A stretch of 64,000 nt of DNA, from assembly GCA_025765615.1 (NCBI GenBank), contig JAIVFJ010000023.1:310001-374000 (forward strand), in the 5' to 3' direction. The stretch's first letter is position 1. Each line of letters opens with the position of its first letter. The translations under genes and the position numbers were made by a program. Shown piece after piece: positions 54,383-64,000 of this stretch. This stretch comes from Zopfochytrium polystomum. Lineage: Eukaryota > Chytridiomycota > Chytridiomycetes > Chytridiales > Chytridiaceae. The notes beneath the pieces were generated by a model that saw only the letters and a program-made list of their open reading frames with translations, was not told where the DNA came from and searched no databases.

Positions 54383-55543
54383 ATGTCCTGGCCAGTGCAC
54401 GACTGGGTAGAACCACCGACAGAGCGATCACAGCTTCCCTCTCCAGCTAGTCCAGAGAAGCAAGTTACGGTTCTGATGTTCCCTCAGGAACTCTGGATGA
54501 AGCTGCTGATGGTGAGGTAGCCGGGGACCCGCTTTATTGTTGACAACAGACACGTTACAGTTTGTGGAGGATGTCGATCTGCAGTCCATGCGCCGATGTT
54601 GCAAACTACTTCAACGGCTGACTGCTGACACCATATTATGGAGGCACATACTTCATTCCCGAAATGCGGCTCGGATACAATCGCTCTTGTTTGAGCTTCC
54701 GCAGCGGCCCACCAGAATGGATTTGGCTCGAGCCAACATTCTTCGGGTGCTTCCAGGCATCACGAGACAGCTTTCGGATGGAGCCTACATCGGAGAATAT
54801 ACCGCAGTTCGCTCGTACGAGGCGTTGCGCTTTATCGAGAGACGGATGGCCGCCACTCGAGTAGAGCGCAGATTAACACTGAGACCCGGAATCGACGAAA
54901 TGAGGTTTGGTCAACACACTCCTTCCTCCAATTAAACCAAACTGAGAACTTGAGGAAGGCAGAGAAATTTGATCCCGCGCTACGGACAAGCGCTTCCCAG
55001 CGGCACCATTTTGGTTATGGTTCAGAGTTTGAATAGGGCTATGAAGCTCGACACATTGAGGCGACATTTGCGCTCAAGGATTTCAGCAGACGCCCTTAAG
55101 GAACGTGGGGTGGCGAAAAGTAAGATGGGATTAAGTTCGAGACAACAGGCTGACCCGAGAAAACCCCCAACAGTCCAAACGGTGACCAGTTACAACCGTG
55201 CCCTCCTTCCGCAGGCGGTGTTGTTGGAGAAAAGGTTGCTCCAGTCCCGCTTGAGTTCGAAACTTGAAAGAAGGCCCTCAGCAAGCACCCTCGAGGGTAT
55301 GAAAGTCCTCCGGTCGGACTCGTCCAGTGCCCTTTTGATCTGTCCGCCCATACGTGACAAGGTCCAGTTCTTTGAAGGAGTTGGTCGAAAACGGGCAATG
55401 ACATGTCTCTGACACCTCTCACCAAGCGGAAGTTGGACGCCGCCTTGAGCGTGTTGGACGTCGTTGTGGAGGAGGAGGATGCAATCAGAGTGAAAGACGC
55501 CGCGTTCATGGGGCGCCTGGCTTCATATAAGATATGTCTATGA
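54383..55543 (+). CDS. F-box-like protein with RPEL-like repeats
   Basis: Exon 1 (54383-54511) ends PQELWMKLLM and joins, across a 49-bp intron (54512-54560), to FVEDVDLQSMRRCCKLLQRL and TADTILWRHILH. This is the F-box pattern (LP.ELW..LL.fv...DL..mr..CK....L..D..LWR). A second intron (about 54905-54965) joins IDEMR to NLIPRYGQ. After the F-box come repeats of RPEL type: VERRLTLRPGIDEMRNLIP, LRRHLRSRISADALKERGV and LSSKLERRPSASTLEGMKVL. The C-terminus reads KRKLDAALSVLDVVVEEEDA...LASYKICL, reached by a third, unresolved intron near 55362-55426. Likely a substrate adaptor of an SCF ubiquitin ligase. RPEL motifs bind G-actin in other proteins, which is only suggestive here. Confidence 0.6.
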
Positions 55544-55573
55544 ACAGTTTTGCCCAACTTCTCTTAAACCTGC

Positions 55574-56795
55574 ATGCTCATAATGCCGATCGCTCGACCC
55601 AACCACACCGCGAACTGGTTCGCCAAACCAAAGGAGCTGAGCCCACCAGTCTGTGCTAGATACGGATGGAGCAACACGGACCTAGACGAGCTTCAATGTG
55701 AGATTTGCAACGTTCGTATCCAGTGCCCCCCTTTCTCCAAGATACACAACCTCGAAGGTGAGGATACCGCACTGGTGGTAGTCACGCTCATTTCATTACC
55801 CGCGCACATATTAGAATCTCGACAGAAAGCGTCCGATTTTCTGGAACAGGTCAAATCAAGCCATTCGTCAACGTGCCCATTCAGTGCTTCAGCGTCTGGC
55901 CTTGTTAGTGATACGCCTTACCGCTTTCCTGTCCTATCCACATCCACCTTTGTGAGATGCGCTCAGAAACGAGTACAAAGAATTCTTCGTACAACTCAAC
56001 CGGATTGCGTTCTTTCCCTTCTTCCAATCCCGAACCTGATTGACGACCCAGCAGCGGGAGCATTGGAGGGGAGTGCTGGTCCTCGAAACCCTCAGATCAC
56101 TGTGGACGAAGCAAGAGAAGTTTTGATACGGCAGAACCCATTTCTTGAACCGCTGCCAGATGCCGAGAGCCTTCTTGGCAGTAAACTTGCGCAAGAAAAT
56201 GTGGCTGTCATACTTGCTTTGTGCGGGTGGGAGCCAATGGACTCAGAGATGGAGGGACATTACCCTCATTTCCAAACTTCACTCGGAGGCTGTCTCATTT
56301 GCCGCCTCTGCCTTCGAACCATTCCAACGCGGCTCTTTGAATCTATGCCATCTACAGCAAGCTACGGTGGATCAGATTTAACGGACGAGGCTCGAAAGAG
56401 AGTGCGAGTCGATGAAAGCAGAAGCGACAAAGCTACAGGTCGGAGATTTAATCCCACAAAGGAGCATAGGTGCGAGCTTTCTCGTTGAGCTTTTCTAACG
56501 CGAACCTCATAGGTGGTACTGCCCTTGGGTCAGTCCTCAAGCGGGCGGTGCCCACGAGGGCCAATCGGGATGCCAAATCACGGTGAAGGCGGTTTCGAAA
56601 ATGTTTGGGAAAAACGCGTCAAACGGACATACAGGCAGCGGTGCTCGCAAGTTGAATGTAATTAGTGCACGTTCCTCGTTTTCGCTAGGGTTATTCATCT
56701 GATTTCATGTGTTACATGTGTAGGTCCTCGATGCGCGTTCCCGCTTCCGTCAGTTCCTAATAGGGTACCAGAGTCCTTTGCCCAAAAAGGGCTAA
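55574..56795 (+). CDS. C3HC zinc-finger protein (Rsm1/NIPA family), three exons
   Basis: Exons 55574-56469, 56513-56657 and 56724-56795 (introns 43 and 66 bp), about 370 residues. N-terminal C3HC domain: NHTANWFAKPKELSPPVCAR, YGWSNTDLDELQCEICNVRI and, after a spacer, HSSTCPFSAS give the C-x2-C ... H-x3-C pattern. A second related module contains LALCGWEPMD, GGCLICRLC and, spliced across intron 1, EHRWYCPWVSP, the family's hallmark HRxxCPW. Family members act in nuclear mRNA export or in SCF-linked cyclin turnover; which applies here is unknown. The start only 30 bp after the upstream stop implies a very short shared intergenic region. Confidence 0.85.
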
Positions 56796-56831
56796 CAATA
56801 AATGCACAAATACTATAGAAAATTGTCTCAG

Positions 56832-59800
56832 ATGGATGCCCCAATGCCATTGCCTGATCCCTCGGTGGTGGTGTCGGCGAACGTGCAGGACGTGAACCTC
56901 GCGGACGCCTTATTGTTCGATCCCGATCAGTACGACGCGCAAGAGAAATACCCACATGGAACGATTGACCGCGGTGCTCCGCCGCTGCCATTCAAGTATT
57001 TCGCAAAAGAAGCCGCCGCAATTTCCAAAATGGTAGAACTCCTACTTCGACCTCTTCTCGGCTGCGCAGTAACACTTGGAAAACTAGAAAGAGTTTCTTG
57101 ATATCGGAAAGCGCCTTATAGCCAGACTTTATACATACCGCAGCCTTGGTCGGTCTCTTCCTCAAGTGATGCCATCACACGACGATTGCACCCGAAGTGA
57201 AATATATCAAGAAACGCACGCGTTGCTTCAACCGGCGGTGGAAAAAATGAAGGACCTGATGGCATTTAGGGATGCTGCCGTGCAAATAGTGGTAGACGTT
57301 GTTTCAGCAGTTGTGCAGGATGCTAGCCACGGAGTTGGAGGAAAGGAGAAGGAACGCGATCTATTTGCGTCCACGGGCTTTCTATCAGCATTGGCGGGTA
57401 TGCTGAGCATGTTCGTCGTTTTGGATACGATGAAGAATCTGAAGGGCTCAATGAACAATGATTTCTCGCTATTCAAGAGGTAAGTTTGAAAAATCGCCAA
57501 ACCAACACGGCAGCTAGCATTCGGGCCAACTCCTCTACTTCAGAACAATTGCAAACTTGCAGCAACCTGGTGGTGATTCCGTTCCCGCTCAGAACGGCGA
57601 AGATTCCGCACTGCACCATCGGCTATACCTGTTTTTAGCCCAGCAAGATCAATTTGGTTTGGAGCTGAAGCGCACATTGCGGGAGCGTGTGCCTCGCTTT
57701 GAAGATATCCTCATAGACGTAGCGCACTTCTGCGCCGACTCTGTTGAAAGTCAGCTTTACCTTCTACAAGATACCAAGCATTCATACTTGAAGGCATGAT
57801 TTTCCATTGAGTACTGGTCTGGTCGAATTAATCGTTTCTCCCTGTCACATGCAGGCAGCCGCGTTCGCACTGTTCCTCATGGATGACGTAGGGGACGAGA
57901 GAGACTTAACGAAAAGAAAAAGGTTCAAGCTCGCACCATTCTTCAAGCTCTTTAAAGTAAGCCTCAACGAGGACCTTGCCCATTCAAACCGGACTAACAC
58001 TGGGCATTTAGGCTTATCCTATCGTCCCGCTGTACGGCGATATTCCTCTCGCCCTTTCAAGCATTTATTACAAAGCGCCCCATTTGAAGCACGAGGAAGC
58101 GTTCTTGAACAGCTTGAATGCGAACGGAATCAACTCGCTCAAAGAAAGGCAAATGGACCAATACAACCTTCTGTCTAAGGTTTCCGGCATGAAAAAAGGG
58201 CTGAAGGAGATATTGGCCAGAATATCTAAGTGTGTCATAGAGGTATTCACCCGCGGAAAATTTTAGTCTTGACAACTATTGCGCGAAGGCGGAGGTAGAG
58301 CACAAGGCAAAGCGAGTCTTAAGTCATGCTCAAAATGCTTCAATTTATCGCGTTGCATTCGACGCAGTGCGATTCCTGGCTGCGCTAACCGGTGCCCTTA
58401 TCGAGCAGGTGTGATCTTATAAACTGTGATTGTCGTGGCACTAAAGAGGAAGCATTCAAAACAAAGAACGCTTGGAAACTGTCAAATCCTTCCCAACCAG
58501 GACCCGAGTGTGACTCAGCCTCAGCATATGAACTGGTTTGTCCAACGAATCCCCTAATAGTTCGTAACGCTCGAAGCAGGCGGTTCAACATAATTACTCC
58601 AACCAAGAACGCGGAGGGCTTCTAGAAGTATGCTCGTAGACAAAACAACAGAGGCTCACTTGATTAACGCGTTGGATGCAGTATGTTGTCGCAATACGAA
58701 GCCTTCGAGCTGTACTTCTTCAAGGCGAACGAGTGTTTCAACCAGCCATCACTCAATACATTTACGCAGAGACCCAAAGCTTCATTGATTTGAAAATGGA
58801 AGAGTTTGCTCTCCAAGGCATTAAGAAAAAGAGAGCTATTGGCTGGTATGATAGAGCAACTTGCGACGATTATGGCTTAGTTAACGGGGGGCAGGATTCT
58901 GAAGCTTGCTCGTTTGATTGGTTTGAACCAAACGGGCGGGGAGCATCCTTCCGTATCAGCTGTTGTTGTGAATGATAGTTTCGAAGAGATTCCGCTGTCC
59001 TCGACGCAGGTTGTGCTAACAACGTCACTCTGTCTGTTCCCTAATCTCGATCAAAGCTCCACTTTGTACGAACTTTCTTAGATTTTGCGTCCAATGCCAA
59101 GTCCAAAGGAATGAAAGGAAGTCTTTTGCGAGAAAAGGACTTCAAAGACGCCCAAGTTGTTCAAATCGAGAACTTTCTGAATGAGAGTTTTTTCTATTCT
59201 CATATGCAAGAATGGATTGGTTTGTGCCTGATCCGGAAACTTCATTATTAAGACCACACACAGACACTATTCAGAAATGCTCCGACTTGTCCGACCTCTG
59301 GTTGAAAGAGTTTTATTTGGAATTAAGCAAGAGAGTTCAGGTATATCATGGAAACAAAGCTTCCCTATTCATTTTATTTCCGTAAGTTTCCAATCAGCGC
59401 TTCCCTTCCGTGGATTCTTTTAGAATGTATTATAGAGTCTCAAGAACCATCCGTCATTGAGTGAGAACTGAAGTTTTTGAGGTCAAATTAAATCATTTTG
59501 TCAGGCTTGCGTTTTATCCTTTGGAGATATACAACGATGCCGCGGCGAGATCCCTCTACTCATTGAAGAACCAGTGTATTTATGATGAGGTTCTTGCAGA
59601 GGTGCATATGTGATGGCATCCCGGTTTGAAGTCTTAACTCTCGCAATTCAGTTGAATCTGTGCTTTGATCAACTGGTCTTTAGAATTGCAGAGCATATTT
59701 TCGTTCATTACAAGAAAGCCGCATCAAGGTTTGCACTGTGATTCAGGACATAACTAACAAACAGAAAGAGCCTTGCTGGCATCAACCTCAAGGTCAGATT

Positions 59801-61833
59801 TATACTCCAAAAGCCACCACAAAGATCTGCCCACTTCCCTCTACGATCCTATTTTAAAGCAAAAGGTCATAAAGGTGGGTTTGAACCCCGTTTGGTCGAA
59901 CTCTGAGGTGTCGTTCGTTCAAGCTTGTCGGCCGATCAATCGATTTGTCCAGATTACTTGCAAATCTTATCAATGAGCATATTCGTCGAAGTTTAGATAT
60001 TGCAATCAGCCGGTACGAAGCGTCCGATCTCACGTTCGTGGTGGTACGTTAACTGGGTATTGCTAAAAAATCTGAGCGTGTGAGGCCAGGAGTTTGAATC
60101 TCTTGTCAATTCGGCAAAAAAAACACACGAGCTCCTCTCTCAGTGGCTTGACTTGCAAGACTTCGGGCAAATCCTTCTAAGCGCTAACCGAGAGAATGAA
60201 CTTTCTGGAATGGGTAGAATTTTTTCGCACACTTGCCGCGAGCTCGTCAACGATTTCATCCCAAATTTTTGTTTCCAATCCGCAACATCAACGTGCGTAA
60301 ACAACAGTCATATAAAACACTCACAACATGTAGGTTTATCCGCGCAGCTATTTCATTTATCGAGCCGCCGCAAAGGCCCAGTTTTGGCAAGGTTCCAGCA
60401 CAATATCTGCATGGGAATAAGGTTAGGGCTTGGCGTCCGTAACCCTCAGATTTCTAATCGATCCAAGGCTCTCTCTATTGAGTTCGCCTTACATCACAGT
60501 GATATGCGAAACTTCTTGAGCGACGAACATTTTGAATGCATTGCGTGTATCCATTCGCGTGAGGAGATTCTCATGATTGTTGACACCATCGCTGAGCATG
60601 TGGATAACCTGGTACGGTAACCATAAACTTTCGTTACTTGATAACTTACAGAGTTTTCCAAGTCCAAGAATGCCCTGACGGATTATGTCGATACAGCGAT
60701 ACAAGGAATGCCCGCTTCTCTGAAGCTTCCATTGTTTGATTATGGCTCGGAAGGTTGTTTGCACATTTTATGAAGCCTCGGATTGACCGCCACACAGGAG
60801 CATACGACTTTTTCACTGCCCACCTCAAGCCTCTCTTAAACTATAAATATCTTCACTCCGAGATTTTTCAGGGCTTCCGCGAAGTGGGAAATTCAATTCT
60901 TGCGGCGAAGATGTTGTCGGATGCATTGGTTTGACTTTTGGCAACTCTTTTGGGATCCTGACAGAGCCTGCCTGCACTCGTTGAAATACAGGACTGTGGA
61001 AACAAGGAGATCTGTCACATTCGAAAGTCATTTACATCTGAGCCTGGTAATAGCTGCATTTGGATTCGTTATCTGAAAGCATTCTTGCACTAGGCGAAGT
61101 CCAGAAGAATTTTGAGCGAATTGCAGATTTGGATGATAAAATCGATTCAGAAAGTTATCCGTTGGTTCGTCGAAGGAATCTTTAACTTGAACCTTTGACG
61201 TCGGTTTCGCAGAGTATGGAAAAGTGGATTGAATTCGTCACAGCCGAGGAGCTGGGCCGAGAAACAGGCGGAGCTCTGATGGCAAGATTCATGAGTCAGT
61301 TCTCCGCGACGATTTTGGACGTAAGCACTGCATGGGCCAGTAAGTCCAACGAAGATTCGTCCATCTTCAGCTCTGTGGCGTTCTTCCGGTTTTGGTGTGC
61401 ATTACAGTTTGTGTATTGCCTGAGCCCTTCGGTGATTGGATCGTCCGAGGGGTTCCACGGCGACAAAGCCATGCGGGAACTGTTCGGTGACGGAGTTCCA
61501 TGGGCGGGGTGAGCTCGTCGCGGGTAGATTTCTTTGAAGGTTAATTCGTAGTTCAGGCTTACTATTCTCCATTCTCTCGGCGAAAATGGGATGTTCAAGG
61601 CCATGGACTTCAACAATCACATTCTCTCCATTCTTCGTGCAGAAGCAAACAAGCAGGCATCCACAGCTGAAATCAAGGGTGTCTTTCCTGGGGTCCCCTC
61701 ACCTGGATCCCAGTCCGCAACGCAGCGACCCGACTTCCTTTTCTTCGTGGATGCCGCAACATTTACTGAGGCATTATCAAACGATATATCTCGATACTTT
61801 TTCTTTCATTTTTGTGTTGGGAGTGGTTATTGA
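56832..61833 (+). CDS. CYFIP: CYFIP/SRA1/PIR121, WAVE regulatory complex subunit, many exons
   Basis: Largest WAVE/SCAR-complex subunit with NAP1, binds Rac1-GTP and holds WAVE inactive until signalled; acts at actin-rich protrusions. Start at MDAPMPLPDPSVVV. Exon 1 (56832-57032) joins exon 2 at 57088 (KEFLDIGKRLIARLYTYRSL). Family landmarks in order: LLQPAVEKMKDLMAFRDAAV; SALAGMLSMFVVLDTMKNLK GSMNNDFSLFKR; DQYNLLSKVSGMKKGLKE; KGMKGSLLREKDFKDAQVVQ followed by NESFFYSHMQEW; SDLSDLWLKEFYLELSKRVQ; VNLCFDQLVFR-like; ISFIEPPQRPSFGKVPAQYL; KWIEFVTAEELGRETGGALM; FWCALQFVYCLSPS; ELFGDGVPWAG spliced (61509-61556) to LTILHSLGENGMFKAMDFNN. Ends TGA 61831-61833. Roughly 20 introns of about 45-60 bp. I see no disabling break. 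In fungi the WAVE complex is restricted to zoosporic lineages. Confidence 0.92.
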
Positions 61834-62826
61834 GTGAGCTCTTCAGTACAAGTACTATTGATTTTTTCCACACTTAAGAGAACGAAATGAGAAAACCTCG
61901 TGCGAAAGAGGTATCAGGGACGTGTCCTTGTCTCCCATCTCCCATGAATGAGATGCGTGGCAGAATCTAGTTGTAGTGTCAAGTGAAGGGGAACTACGCT
62001 GGGGTCCGACCACGTTGCGACTAATTCCTTTCCGAGCAGTGACGATGCGCCAAGTAGAAGGAGGGTGGCATCTCCACACATAATCCACCGCCATCCATCA
62101 CCTGAGCGAGACCGCTATTTCTGTTCATTCACTTGGCCCATCAGCGATGGCTCCATCCTTCTCAAACGAGTGTCCAGTTCATCCTCTCCACTTGAAGGCA
62201 ACGAGGGAAATATCTTCTTTCCTCGGTATTCCGTGCGAACGGACTGAGAGCCGAGGTTGTTCTTCTGTAATGAAATGCCTTGAGCGACGTGCGCTGCAAG
62301 CACATTCTTAAGCGGGAAGGAAATTGAGGTTTCACTTCATAGCATATCCTATTGCTTCTGTATCTAGCAAAATCCGAAAAATCAATATGGCTGCCGCCTT
62401 CTTGTGGTGATGAGAAACTCTTTCGTGCATTGATCAACCTTGAGCTGCAATACATCCAGCTGAGACTTATGGCGACAATTCTCTCTCGGCGGTAGCTCTC
62501 CAAAGTGTGCGCCCTTGACGACTGGGAATTGAGTTTGGGGGCGACAACTGCGAGCGAGGGTGTGCGCGACCATGCAATATTATTATTTTTCTTTGCTGAT
62601 GGATTTCTTTATCTGAATACCGTTTCGTCCGTTTCCACACAATAAAGGCCATGCGAAAGTCACTGAAGACCAAAGAATTCTAACCACATTTTCAGTCATG
62701 AGGGTCATACTGTATATTTTCAACGTTTTCTGGCTTAAGGGCAGGAGTGGAGAGGTCGGTAACTAATAATTCCCTCCCTTCACATGACCATCGCCGTTCT
62801 GTGAACCTTTTAGAACCTCCAACTCT
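61834..62826. other. Convergent intergenic region between CYFIP and NSF
   Basis: Almost 1 kb with no recognised gene. Short frames on both strands lack similarity. Holds the 3' ends of two convergent genes; AATAAA at about 62641 is one possible signal. Confidence 0.4.

Positions 62827-64000
<1,174 letters not shown>

Overview
The window is eukaryotic nuclear DNA with short spliceosomal introns (mostly 36-66 bp, GT...AG). Two of its genes are informative about lineage. One is CYFIP/SRA1, a subunit of the WAVE/SCAR actin-regulatory complex. The other is exportin-6, the actin-profilin exporter. Together with fungal-style companions (a MAG1-type alkyl-base glycosylase, an Rsm1/NIPA C3HC finger, a PHO80/PCL-like cyclin) and Tf1/sushi-type LTR elements, they suggest an early-diverging, probably zoosporic (chytrid-like) fungus. 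The species itself cannot be read from the sequence.

Host genes. 1-5589: 3' part of a very large disordered Pro/Ser-rich protein (four exons visible). 6001-8567: phosphoglucomutase, 17 exons. 11685-12668: cyclin-like protein. 19907-20878: DNA-3-methyladenine glycosylase, two exons. 28381-32372: exportin-6. 54383-55543: F-box-like protein with RPEL-like repeats. 55574-56795: C3HC zinc-finger protein. 56832-61833: CYFIP/SRA1. 62827-64000 (minus strand): C-terminal half of NSF/SEC18, running off the window end. The last four genes are tightly packed (30-1000 bp apart). Exportin-6, CYFIP and NSF belong to actin and membrane-traffic biology, but they are separate transcription units and nothing here suggests co-regulation.

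Mobile DNA fills about 9-27.5 kb and 33-54 kb. (i) A Ty3/gypsy chromovirus family ('LTR-A') has two internally deleted copies (22825-25925 minus, 49742-52793 plus) with apparently identical LTR pairs and 5-bp target duplications, plus two solo LTRs. Both full copies lack reverse transcriptase and RNase H and carry a Tf1-like self-priming signal. (ii) A roughly 415-bp LTR-like family ('LTR-B') has eight copies or fragments. (iii) A tRNA-headed SINE family with a UUCG-capped 3' hairpin has four copies, one full-length with a 15-bp target duplication and one only 44 bp long. (iv) Helitrons lie head-to-tail (ends at 42777/42778 and 49277/49278). The middle one encodes tandem zinc knuckles and a Pif1-like helicase. 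The last one hosts chromovirus copy 2 and a Tc1/mariner-like MITE. (v) There are degenerate PIF/Harbinger, Tc1 and Ty1/copia remnants.

Splice models were made by eye from reading frame and protein-family similarity. No database search or alignment program was run, so statements of identity between repeats mean 'no difference seen by eye'.
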